A stretch of DNA of 9,489 nucleotides from assembly GCA_015662785.1 (NCBI GenBank), contig DQTM01000058.1, positions 1 to 9,489 of the forward strand, read 5' to 3'. A program made the position numbers and the translations under genes. The DNA comes from Sulfurospirillum arcachonense (lineage in GTDB: Bacteria > Campylobacterota > Campylobacteria > Campylobacterales > Sulfurospirillaceae). Of the stretch, positions 1-5,997 are shown one piece after another. The notes below the pieces were generated by a model, which saw nothing but the letters and a program-made list of their open reading frames with translations, did no database searches and had not been told where the DNA came from. Numbering within the stretch: the stretch's first letter is position 1; each line of letters begins with the position of its first letter.

Positions 1-479
1 TAAACCTTTTAACTGCCATATTGGCTTCTGCTGTAATTGGACAGTTTGAAGAGGTATTGACTGCGTATGTAGCACTTGCTGTCTTAATGCCTATTGTTGC
101 TTCTATGGGTGGCAATGCTGGAACACAATCACTTACTATTATGGTTCGTCAACTCGCACTTGGAGAGATAGACAAAGAGAATGCCAAAGAAGCAATACGA
201 AAAGAGATGATACTCTCTATGGTCAATGGGTTGTTTTTTGCTATAGCAATTGGATTTATAGCTTTAGCTTGGTATGGTGATGGTAGGATAGGTTTTGTTA
301 TAGCTATTTCAATGTTTATAAATCTTCTCTGTGCAGGTTTTATTGGGTCTATGGTTCCGTTAGTACTGAAGAGAATGGGAATTGATCCTGCTATTGGCAG
401 CACAGTGGTTTTGACAACTTCAACTGACGTTATTGGATTTCTTAGCTTTTTAGGATTGGCTAGTTGGGTGCTTATCTGA
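1..479 (+). CDS. mgtE: MgtE-type magnesium transporter, C-terminal part (5' end outside window)
   Basis: This is the 3' part of an MgtE-family Mg2+ channel/transporter. The reading frame is open from the first full codon at position 3, so the gene begins upstream and the TTG at 21 is not a real start. The visible part is the transmembrane pore domain: the MPIVASMGGNAGTQ signature (encoded near 88-126), the following VRQLALGEI segment, and the last helices with GIDPAIGSTVVLTTSTD, whose first Asp matches the family's pore aspartate region. The cytoplasmic N domain and CBS domains would lie upstream. MgtE works as an inner-membrane homodimer gated by cytosolic Mg2+; that is family knowledge and not visible here. 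The stop codon lies within the hairpin at 477-520. The family call is firm because the pore motif is nearly canonical. Confidence 0.93.
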   Translation, partial: NLLTAILASAVIGQFEEVLTAYVALAVLMPIVASMGGNAGTQSLTIMVRQLALGEIDKENAKEAIRKEMILSMVNGLFFAIAIGFIALAWYGDGRIGFVIAISMFINLLCAGFIGSMVPLVLKRMGIDPAIGSTVVLTTSTDVIGFLSFLGLASWVLI

Positions 480-520
480 CCTTACTCGCCATCTATACTT
501 TTAGATGGTGCGTAAGGTCA
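477..520 (+). promoter_or_regulatory. Strong hairpin between mgtE and the Nudix gene
   Basis: Positions 478-495 pair with 502-519 (16 Watson-Crick pairs, one G-U, one mismatch), with a 6-base loop TACTTT; T477-A520 adds a pair. The 5' arm starts in the mgtE stop codon. The 3' arm contains TAAGG (513-517), the only Shine-Dalgarno-like sequence before the Nudix start at 529. No run of T follows in either direction, so it is not a standard intrinsic terminator. It may end or stabilise the mgtE mRNA, or hide the Nudix ribosome binding site. Confidence 0.6.
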
Positions 521-528
521 AATATATA

Positions 529-1107
529 ATGAAAAATAGTAAAATTGAGTTTTTAAGACTTGAAGATTGTACAGATTCTGCCTATGTAAAACCAAAAAGT
601 ATGTTTTATATGCAAAATGGTGTTGAAAAGCGTTGGGATGTAATTGATGCTCACGACAGTGTTGCTATACTTCTTTTCCACAAAGAGTTAGATTCGTTTG
701 TTTTTGTAAAACAATTTAGACCGTCAATCTATCTTAAAAATAAAGATGGATATACTCATGAACTTTGTGCTGGCTTGGTAGATAAAAACAAAAGTCTTCA
801 AAAGATAGCTCATGAAGAGATTTTAGAAGAGACTGGTTATGATGTTCCTTTAGAAAAAGTAGAAAAAATCACCTCTTTTTATACAGCTGTAGGTTTTGCT
901 GGTGGTTGTCAAACTCTGTATTTCACTACTATTGATGACAGCATGAAAGTGAGCGATGGTGGTGGCATAGATAATGAGTTTATTGAAGTTATCTATATAA
1001 AAAAAGATGATGTGATGGAGTTTATGTTTGATGAAAAGATAGCGAAAACATCAGGTTTGATGTTCGCGCTTATGTGGTATTTTAAAATATATACATGTAA
1101 AGATTAG
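529..1107 (+). CDS. Nudix hydrolase, NUDT14-like (UDP-sugar / nucleoside-diphosphate-sugar diphosphatase)
   Basis: This 192-residue protein probably cleaves nucleotide-sugar diphosphates (UDP-glucose or ADP-ribose type) in the cytoplasm. The Nudix box begins at Gly82 and ends EEILEETGY (96-104), giving metal-ligand glutamates 97, 100 and 101. The usual first Glu of the box is Lys88 and the usual Arg is Glu96. Segments HDSVAILLF, VKQFRP and HELCAGLVD recall human NUDT14 (UDP-sugar pyrophosphatase), including its departures from the strict Nudix box; this comparison is from memory. I prefer ATG 529, which has TAAGG 11 bases upstream. ATG 505 would add eight residues but lies inside the hairpin with no ribosome binding site. 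The stop overlaps the aguB stop by four bases head-on. ADP-ribose diphosphatase is the main alternative activity. Confidence 0.88.
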   Translation: MKNSKIEFLRLEDCTDSAYVKPKSMFYMQNGVEKRWDVIDAHDSVAILLFHKELDSFVFVKQFRPSIYLKNKDGYTHELCAGLVDKNKSLQKIAHEEILEETGYDVPLEKVEKITSFYTAVGFAGGCQTLYFTTIDDSMKVSDGGGIDNEFIEVIYIKKDDVMEFMFDEKIAKTSGLMFALMWYFKIYTCKD

Positions 1108-1994
1108 TCGATAAACCTTCTATTTAAATCTGAGTAAGTCTCTATTCGTCTATCTCGTAAAAACGGCCAGATTCTTCGGACTTCTTCACTTTTTACCAAA
1201 TCCAATTCGATGACTATAATTTCTTCTTTATCACCGCTCGCTTGAGTTATAAACTCTCCTTGTGCACCAACTACAAAAGAGTTTCCCCAAAACCTTATGC
1301 CATCTATTGCTTTTTTGTTGTCTAACTCTTTTCCAACTCTGTTTATTGCAATTAGAGGAACTCCATTGGCTATTGCATGTCCACGTTGAATAGTTATCCA
1401 TGCATCTAATTGGCGGTTTTTTTCTTCTTCATTATCTTCATCAAACCAACCTATAGCAGTAGGGTATATAAGAATCTCTGCACCTTTAAGTGTCATAAGT
1501 CTTGCAGCCTCAGGATACCACTGATCCCAACAGATGAGAACACCAAGTTTTCCCACACTCGTTGAGATAGGCTCATAACCCAAATCTCCTTCGGTAAAGT
1601 AAAACTTTTCGTAAAATCCAGGGTCATCTGGTATGTGCATTTTTCTATATCGTCCGGCAATAGTACCATCTTTTTCAAAAACTACGGCAGTATTGTGGTA
1701 AATCCCAGCAGTTCGTTTTTCAAAAAGTGAAGTTACCAATACAACGCTGTTTTCTTTCGCAACATTTGCCCAAAACTCTACATCTTTATCATAATTATTT
1801 GCTTTGTCAAAATTATTTGTGTCTTCATTGATACAAAAATATCTGTCTTGGTGCAACTCTTGAAGTAGAATTAGTTCTGCCTTGTTTGATTTTGCTTCTT
1901 TTATCAAATTTAGAGTTTTTTCAATCGTCTCTTCTTTTGAATTGACAAAAGAGTGTTGTATGAGAGCAATTTTTACTTTTTTAGATTTTGACAT
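1104..1994 (-). CDS. aguB: N-carbamoylputrescine amidase (AguB), nitrilase superfamily
   Basis: AguB hydrolyses N-carbamoylputrescine to putrescine, CO2 and ammonia, the second step from agmatine to putrescine. The protein has 296 residues, normal for the family. The carbon-nitrogen hydrolase triad is clear: Glu46 in LLQELHQ, Lys118 in YRKMHIPDDPGF and Cys155 in LICWDQWYPE. The RKMHIPDDPGFYEKFYF segment and the CWDQWYPEAAR motif are typical of the carbamoylputrescine branch. It is the last gene of a tight leftward cluster; its ATG lies 14 bases inside the end of the preceding 48-codon ORF, so translation is probably coupled (only a weak TTTTGAAAA precedes the start). The partner aguA is at 6032-7000 in a separate transcription unit. 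The 3' end overlaps the convergent Nudix gene and no terminator lies between them. Confidence 0.93.
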   Translation of the reverse strand: MSKSKKVKIALIQHSFVNSKEETIEKTLNLIKEAKSNKAELILLQELHQDRYFCINEDTNNFDKANNYDKDVEFWANVAKENSVVLVTSLFEKRTAGIYHNTAVVFEKDGTIAGRYRKMHIPDDPGFYEKFYFTEGDLGYEPISTSVGKLGVLICWDQWYPEAARLMTLKGAEILIYPTAIGWFDEDNEEEKNRQLDAWITIQRGHAIANGVPLIAINRVGKELDNKKAIDGIRFWGNSFVVGAQGEFITQASGDKEEIIVIELDLVKSEEVRRIWPFLRDRRIETYSDLNRRFID

Positions 1995-2127
1995 TTTTCA
2001 AAATTTCTGTTAAGTTTTTTTCTAATTCCATATTTGTTGCACTACCTTCTATCGCTTTTTTTGATAGTTCTTCATATTCACTTTTTGATATAGTTATCTC
2101 ATTTGGGTTTGCTTTTTTAAAAAACAT
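1981..2127 (-). CDS. Small protein of unknown function (48 aa) between nrtS and aguB
   Basis: A 48-codon ORF starts at ATG 2127 (MFFKKANPNEITISKSEYEE...) and ends in ...LTEILKNVKI at 1981. It has the best ribosome binding site in the cluster, AAAGG followed by AAAATA and ATG, which argues that it is translated. Its start overlaps the end of nrtS by 11 bases and its end overlaps the start of aguB by 14, so it bridges two recognisable genes. The protein is hydrophilic and rich in Lys and Glu, with no membrane segment or signal peptide. From about residue 15 to the end it could form one or two amphipathic helices. I do not recognise a family. It may be a small binding partner, or a translational bridge for aguB. 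It could be spurious, but the spacing and ribosome binding site make that less likely. Confidence 0.6.
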   Translation of the reverse strand: MFFKKANPNEITISKSEYEELSKKAIEGSATNMELEKNLTEILKNVKI

Positions 2128-2347
2128 TATTTTCCTTTGTCTGCTTTTTTATATTTATTGTTATAGCTGTGTAAGTTGATACACAAAATGGGACTACATA
2201 GGTAAGTCCTACTTTAAAGTAGTTTATATGTTCAAACATCATATTAAATATGTAATCACCTTGGTTTATGATATTTAGTATGGTTCCTACAACAATAGCT
2301 ATTTTTGTTGATTGCTTGATGATATGTTTATCACATATTGTTATCAT
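2117..2347 (-). CDS. nrtS: NrtS-like nitrate/nitrite transporter
   Basis: A 76-residue membrane protein with two hydrophobic segments: KIAIVVGTILNIINQGDYIF, with the signature IINQGD, and YFKVGLTYVVPFCVSTYTA. This pattern is that of the NrtS family, small two-helix proteins described as nitrate/nitrite transporters that would work as oligomers. Membership is inferred from recalled motifs. The ATG at 2347 is preferred; it lies eight bases after the stop of the preceding small gene, suggesting coupling. A TTG at 2368 would add seven residues and overlap that gene by 13 bases. Neither start has a good Shine-Dalgarno. The stop overlaps the next small ORF by 11 bases. Nitrate uptake would suit a nitrate-respiring or nitrate-assimilating Campylobacterota. 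There is no link in sequence to the polyamine gene downstream other than the shared transcript. Confidence 0.75.
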   Translation of the reverse strand: MITICDKHIIKQSTKIAIVVGTILNIINQGDYIFNMMFEHINYFKVGLTYVVPFCVSTYTAITINIKKQTKENNVF

Positions 2348-2355
2348 TACAATGT

Positions 2356-2502
2356 CTATATAGGACAATAACCTATGGATGCTGTAGCTAAAAGCATAAG
2401 AGCAACAATAATGTACAGATTAAAACCAACGCCAGACAGATAAACAAGTATTATTGCAAAAATAACTCTTGCTAGCCTATCATATAAATATAAATTATTC
2501 AA
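2356..2502 (-). CDS. DUF2892 / YgaP-like small membrane protein (TTG start)
   Basis: A 48-residue protein starts at TTG 2502 (MNNLYLYDRLARVIFAIILV...) and ends ...TASIGYCPI. It has two membrane helices (about residues 12-24 and 29-44) and a terminal Cys-Pro, matching the DUF2892/YgaP-like transmembrane domain: the N-terminal DR..R.. pattern, and G-[FY]-C-P after the second helix. The start is set by an excellent Shine-Dalgarno AAGGAG (minus strand, 2514-2509) six bases before the TTG; no ATG is available upstream. A promoter with an extended -10 lies directly in front, so this is the first gene of the leftward cluster. The biochemical role of the domain is unknown to me; in larger proteins it is fused to rhodanese domains. 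It ends unusually early after the Cys-Pro, where relatives often run a few residues further. Confidence 0.8.
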   Translation of the reverse strand: MNNLYLYDRLARVIFAIILVYLSGVGFNLYIIVALMLLATASIGYCPI

Positions 2503-2522
2503 AGTCTTCTCCTTAAATATCA

Positions 2523-2531
2523 ATTATAGCA
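2523..2531 (-). promoter_or_regulatory. Extended -10 promoter of the DUF2892-nrtS-aguB cluster
   Basis: On the minus strand TGC TATAAT (2531-2523) is a full extended -10 element. Transcription would begin near 2516, just upstream of the AAGGAG and TTG start at 2502, giving a leader of about 14 bases. No -35 hexamer is seen, as is usual for Campylobacterota sigma-70 promoters. This is a prediction from sequence alone. Confidence 0.6.
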
Positions 2532-2561
2532 AAATTAATGTGTATTTAATGTATATTGAAT

Positions 2562-2584
2562 TATAATTTCAATAATTATTATCA
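2562..2584 (+). promoter_or_regulatory. feoAB promoter (-10) with overlapping Fur box
   Basis: TATAAT at 2562-2567 is a consensus -10 box and would start transcription near 2574. The 15-base sequence CAATAATTATTATCA at 2570-2584 matches the 7-1-7 Fur consensus TGATAAT-N-ATTATCA at all but the first two positions and covers the predicted start site, where iron-bound Fur would block RNA polymerase. Fur control of feoB is well known in the related genera Helicobacter and Campylobacter. The region is very AT-rich, which raises the chance of a random match. Confidence 0.6.
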
Positions 2585-2606
2585 AAAAGAAAATTGGAGG
2601 TTGTTG

Positions 2607-2834
2607 ATGTTTACATTGGCAGATTTGAAAGAGAATGAAAAAGCAACAGTTCTTAAAGTAAGAGCAGAAGCAGAACTAAAACAGAGATTAGCATCTTTGG
2701 GTTTGAGAAAAAATAGTACAATTAAAATAAAAGCATTAAGTTTAACTAAAAGCACAATAGAAGTTGAAATAGGTACTAGTATGATTGCATTGAGATTTGA
2801 TGAAGCAAAAGAGATAGAGGTGCAAACAGTATGA
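2607..2834 (+). CDS. feoA: Ferrous iron transport protein A (FeoA)
   Basis: FeoA is a small cytoplasmic SH3-like protein that supports Fe2+ uptake through FeoB. The 75-residue length is typical. The sequence from LADLKENEKATVLKV through KQRLASLGLRKNSTIKI to MIALRFDEAKEIEV shows the family pattern: an N-terminal L..L..G-like stretch, the RL..LG(L/M) turn, and the final ALR..EA..I.V strand. The start is ATG 2607 because GGAGG (2596-2600) stands six bases before it; an in-frame extension upstream to 2556 has no ribosome binding site and would run through the promoter. The stop codon overlaps the feoB start (ATGA), so the two are translationally coupled. A Fur-box candidate lies just upstream. 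No FeoC gene is present, as usual for this phylum. Confidence 0.95.
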   Translation: MFTLADLKENEKATVLKVRAEAELKQRLASLGLRKNSTIKIKALSLTKSTIEVEIGTSMIALRFDEAKEIEVQTV

Positions 2835-4930
2835 AAAATCTGAAAATTGCACTAGTAGGACAACCAAATGTTGGAAAGAGCATGCTTATAAATGCTATTT
2901 CTAATTCAAGGTTAAGAGTTGGTAACTTTTCAGGAGTAACAGTTGAAAAAGCAGAGGTAAGCTTTGATTTTCACAACCATTCTATACGGATTATTGACCT
3001 ACCAGGGACTTACTCGTTAAATGACTATACTCAAGATGAAAAAGTAACAAAAGACTTTTTAGAAAATGAAGAGTATGATATGATAATCAATGTCGTAGAT
3101 GCTACAAGCTTAGAGAGAAATCTATTTTTAACAACACAGCTATTAGGACTCAATAAAAAGATGATAGTAGCCCTAAACATGATGGATGAAGCTAAAAAAG
3201 AGGGAATTTGCATAGATGAAGAACAGCTTAGTTCAATTTTAGGAACTCCTTGTGTAAAAGTCTCTGCTGTTACAAAAAAAGGCATAGGTAAATTAGTAAA
3301 TAGAACAGTAGATATGAGTAGTTTTGAACAAGAAAGCTCAAAGCTGGTTTTTAGTGATACAGTTGAAGAAGAGATAGAAAATATAGTAAATTTTTTAGTT
3401 GAAAAAAAATATAAAAAAGATGTAAGTTATAGAGATTTGGCAATCAAACTTCTTGAAGAAGAACCAAGAACTTATAAAAAGATGCACGATGAGCCTATTT
3501 GGATAGAGCTTTTACCTATTATAAGAGAAGCACTGAATCACTTATATATTCACTACGATACAAAAGATATAGAAGAGATATTTTCAGAAGAGAAAGCAGC
3601 ATTTGCAAAAGGTGCTGTTATGGAGACTGTTGAGTTTAAAAAAGATATAAAAAAGAGTATTACAGAGAAAATTGACTCAGTATTACTTCATAAATTTTTT
3701 GGTATTCCTATCTTTCTGTTTTTTATGTGGGGGTTGTTTCAACTTACTTTTGAAGTGGGATCTATTCCTATGGATTGGATTGATGCATTTTTTACTTCAC
3801 TTGGAGATTATGCGAAAACTATCTTTGGTGATGGAGAGTTAGGCTCTCTCGTAGCTGATGGGGCTATTGCTGGAGTTGGTGCAGTAGTGCTTTTCTTGCC
3901 AAACATTATGATACTCTTTTTTGGAATTGCACTTTTAGAGACTACAGGTTATATGTCAAGAGTTGCATTTTTACTTGATGGATTCTTTCATAAATTTGGA
4001 CTTCATGGTAAGAGTTTTATACCCTTAGTAACTGGTTTTGGTTGCTCAGTGCCAGCATATATGAGTGCAAGAACTCTTAAAAATGACAAAGATAGGTTGA
4101 TTACACTTTTTATTATTGGTTTTATGAGTTGTGGGGCTAAGTTACCTGTTTATGTCCTTTTTGCAGGGGCATTTTTTGGAGCACAGAGTGCTGGTAATGT
4201 TCTATTTATTATTTATATCGTAGGAGCTATGTTTGGTTTGATTGCTGCAAAAGTACTTAAAGTATTGGTTTTTAAGGGCAAAGATGAGCCATTTGTAATG
4301 GAAATGCCAAAGTATCGTATGCCTTCACTTAAACTTTTATGGCATACGGTTACGACAAAATCAATAATGTATCTTAAAAAAGCTGGAACATTTATCTTGG
4401 CTGCAAGTATATTTATCTGGTTTGCTAGTAACTATCCAAAGTATCCTTTAATCGAAGCTGAGTTTGAAACAAAGATAGAGATGGTACAAAGTGCAGATAA
4501 AAAATCAGAACTTTCAAATGAATTAACACATAAACTTTTAGAGAAGAGTTATCTGGGAATTATAGGAAAATCAACTGAGCCATTTTTTGCTCCTCTTGGA
4601 TTTGATTGGAGATTAACTGTTGCACTTGAAACTGGTTTAGCAGCAAAAGAGATAGTTGTTTCTACTTTAGGTGTTCTTTATTCACTTGGAGAAGATGTAA
4701 CAGAAGAGAGTGGTGGTCTGATTGATGCGATTAAGAAAAACATTCCTTTTCCAGCAGCTGTATCATTTATACTGTTTATTATGATTTATCTGCCTTGTTT
4801 TGCGGCTTCTATAGTGTTTGCAAAAGAGTCAGGTAGTTATAAGTATCTAGGGTACTTGTTTGTGTTTACAACAGGAGTTGCATGGATGATTTCGTTTATA
4901 GGTTATAATATAACTAAGCTAATAATGTAA
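2831..4930 (+). CDS. feoB: Ferrous iron transporter FeoB
   Basis: FeoB is the inner-membrane Fe2+ permease with a GTPase domain; 699 residues is normal. The G domain is intact: G1 GQPNVGKS (10-17), G2 Thr37 in FSGVTVE, G3 DLPG (56-59), G4 NMMD (116-119) and G5 near Ser145-Ala146. A helical GDP-dissociation-inhibitor-like region follows to about residue 275. The membrane part starts near 285 and has the two Gate repeats; conserved cysteines are Cys405 in GFGCSVPA, Cys434 in SCGAKLPVY and Cys656 in LPCFAAS. It overlaps feoA by four bases and shares its promoter. Downstream, a bidirectional terminator separates it from a convergent metal exporter gene. No frameshift or missing motif is seen. Confidence 0.97.
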   Translation: MKNLKIALVGQPNVGKSMLINAISNSRLRVGNFSGVTVEKAEVSFDFHNHSIRIIDLPGTYSLNDYTQDEKVTKDFLENEEYDMIINVVDATSLERNLFLTTQLLGLNKKMIVALNMMDEAKKEGICIDEEQLSSILGTPCVKVSAVTKKGIGKLVNRTVDMSSFEQESSKLVFSDTVEEEIENIVNFLVEKKYKKDVSYRDLAIKLLEEEPRTYKKMHDEPIWIELLPIIREALNHLYIHYDTKDIEEIFSEEKAAFAKGAVMETVEFKKDIKKSITEKIDSVLLHKFFGIPIFLFFMWGLFQLTFEVGSIPMDWIDAFFTSLGDYAKTIFGDGELGSLVADGAIAGVGAVVLFLPNIMILFFGIALLETTGYMSRVAFLLDGFFHKFGLHGKSFIPLVTGFGCSVPAYMSARTLKNDKDRLITLFIIGFMSCGAKLPVYVLFAGAFFGAQSAGNVLFIIYIVGAMFGLIAAKVLKVLVFKGKDEPFVMEMPKYRMPSLKLLWHTVTTKSIMYLKKAGTFILAASIFIWFASNYPKYPLIEAEFETKIEMVQSADKKSELSNELTHKLLEKSYLGIIGKSTEPFFAPLGFDWRLTVALETGLAAKEIVVSTLGVLYSLGEDVTEESGGLIDAIKKNIPFPAAVSFILFIMIYLPCFAASIVFAKESGSYKYLGYLFVFTTGVAWMISFIGYNITKLIM

Positions 4931-4956
4931 GAGCTAAGGGGAATCCCTTAGTTCTT
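4929..4956. terminator. Bidirectional terminator between feoB and the CDF exporter gene
   Basis: CTAAGGG (4934-4940) pairs with CCCTTAG (4945-4951) across a GAAT loop, and pairing continues outward (with one G-T) to 4929/4956 for a 12-bp stem. A pyrimidine-rich TTCTTATTCTC follows on the plus strand, and a weaker T-containing stretch on the minus strand. It lies between convergent genes and covers both stop codons, as expected of a shared terminator. The T tracts are imperfect. Confidence 0.6.
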
Positions 4957-5841
4957 ATTCTCTTCATCATTGATGATAGAATCATCGTATGGGTCAAGAT
5001 GTACGTTTATGACCCACTCTTCTTTTTCATTTAACAAAGCTATGTTATCTTCTATCTTATCACCTAAAGAGTGAGCTTTTAGAAGAGATATACCGTCATT
5101 AAAAACTAAGTGAACATCAACAAAATTTGTGTTTGCAGATTTTCTTGTTTTTAAGTAGTGGTAATTACTTATTTTTTCTTCACTCTCTATGATAGTTTTA
5201 ATTTCATTAACTATTTTCTCATCTAAAGCAGCATCGAGAAGTACATAAACTCCCTCTTTAATGATTTCATATGCAGAGTAGATAATATAAATTGAGATGA
5301 TAACACCCATGAGCGCATCTATAAGATGTAAGCCAGTAGAGTAAATAAGTACCAATGAAATCAAAATAGCACCATTGCTAAGAACGTCAGTTTTGTAGTG
5401 CAAGGCATCTGATTTTATAACCATACTGTTTGTTTTTTTGGCAACATAGTTTAAAAACATAACAAGTGCTATAGTTATTACAAGTGAGATTACCATAACA
5501 AGTATAGATGAGCCAAGTAGTGTTGTCTCTCCACCAACGTAAGCTTTTTTGATAGCGTGATAGAGTATAAAAAGACCACTCATAGTAATGATGGTACCTT
5601 CTATGACTGCTGCAAGTGCCTCAATTTTACCTTTTCCATAGTTAAATGTTTTATCAGCTGGTTGTTCTGATTTGTTGATAGCAAAATAGTTAAATGCAGA
5701 TATGATGAGGTCAAGAACTGAGTCTATTGCTGAAGCTAAAACAGCAACTGATCCACTTAGTATTCCTATGGTTAGTTTTATGATTATGAGTACGGTAGCC
5801 GTTATACTTGATACAATGGTCGCTTTTTTTTGTAGTGTCAT
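4948..5841 (-). CDS. Cation diffusion facilitator (FieF/YiiP-like divalent metal efflux transporter)
   Basis: This 297-residue protein is a CDF-family proton-coupled exporter of Fe2+, Zn2+, Mn2+ or similar ions in the inner membrane. Six helices span about residues 10-205, followed by the cytoplasmic dimerisation domain. The transport site equivalent to E. coli YiiP site A is intact: Asp40 and Asp44 (SAIDSVLDL), His148 and Asp152 (HYKTD). In the second-site motif (YiiP D68, H71, H75), Asp63 is kept but the two histidines are Phe66 and Lys70 (FNYGKGK). The C-terminal site keeps histidines in YHYLKTR, VDVHLVF, KAHSLGD and NVHLDP. The start ATG 5841 has ATAGGC about seven bases upstream. It converges on feoB, so import and export of metal face each other. 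The preferred metal cannot be read from sequence. Confidence 0.92.
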   Translation of the reverse strand: MTLQKKATIVSSITATVLIIIKLTIGILSGSVAVLASAIDSVLDLIISAFNYFAINKSEQPADKTFNYGKGKIEALAAVIEGTIITMSGLFILYHAIKKAYVGGETTLLGSSILVMVISLVITIALVMFLNYVAKKTNSMVIKSDALHYKTDVLSNGAILISLVLIYSTGLHLIDALMGVIISIYIIYSAYEIIKEGVYVLLDAALDEKIVNEIKTIIESEEKISNYHYLKTRKSANTNFVDVHLVFNDGISLLKAHSLGDKIEDNIALLNEKEEWVINVHLDPYDDSIINDEENKN

Positions 5842-5868
5842 TATGTGCCTATTATATGTTTTTGTAGT

Positions 5869-5874
5869 AGTATA
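5869..5874 (-). promoter_or_regulatory. Candidate -10 box for the CDF gene
   Basis: TATACT on the minus strand (5874-5869) would start transcription near 5862, some 20 bases before the CDF ATG. It lies in a short palindrome TAGTATACTA (5867-5876). A second TATAAT (5856-5851) is too close to the start codon for a leader that contains the ribosome binding site. Prediction only. Confidence 0.35.
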
Positions 5875-5876
5875 CT

Positions 5877-5958
5877 AAAATAAAATGAAGAAGAGGATAA
5901 AACGTGAGGAGGTTGCTTGCTGTTGTTACGTTTTATCCTCTTGTATAATGTTGGTTAC
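5877..5958 (-). ncRNA. Possible small RNA or structured 3' end after aguA with anti-Shine-Dalgarno-like loop
   Basis: On the minus strand a TAAAAT box (5970-5965) could start an RNA near 5958. It would run into a perfect 15-bp stem (5942-5928 with 5905-5891) enclosing a 22-base loop that contains CCTCCTC, the complement of a Shine-Dalgarno sequence, and then CTTCATTTTATTTT (5890-5877), a terminator-like T-rich tail. Pyrimidine-rich terminator loops that bind mRNA are known for H. pylori RepG. Here the hairpin may equally be only the aguA terminator. No homologue is recognised. Confidence 0.3.
5891..5942 (-). terminator. Perfect 15-bp inverted repeat, probable terminator of the aguA transcript
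   Basis: AAGAGGATAAAACGT (5891-5905) and its exact reverse complement (5928-5942) flank a 22-base spacer. On the minus strand the stem is followed by CTTCATTTTATTTT, whereas on the plus strand no T run follows, so it should act on leftward transcripts from aguA. It lies upstream of the candidate CDF promoter and would insulate that gene. The long loop is unusual for a simple terminator. Confidence 0.5.
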
Positions 5959-5997
5959 AAAGATATTTTAGTCCTATTTCCCTAAAAGCAAGATTAT

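Noticed and set aside
505..528. Earlier ATG (505) as the Nudix start
   Set aside because: It lies inside the hairpin and has no ribosome binding site; the added residues are not part of the Nudix fold, and 529 has TAAGG upstream.
525..530. TATAAT as a promoter for the Nudix gene
   Set aside because: It overlaps the ATG at 529, so transcription would start inside the coding region; likely chance in AT-rich DNA.
2556..2606. N-terminal extension of FeoA by 17 residues
   Set aside because: It would be translated through the -10 box and Fur-box candidate, lacks a ribosome binding site, and exceeds the usual 75 residues; ATG 2607 has GGAGG.
5885..5971. A 28-codon plus-strand ORF starting MKKRIKREEV across the inverted repeat
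   Set aside because: No Shine-Dalgarno precedes the ATG, the sequence is dictated by the inverted repeat, and its composition (three Cys in a row) looks accidental.
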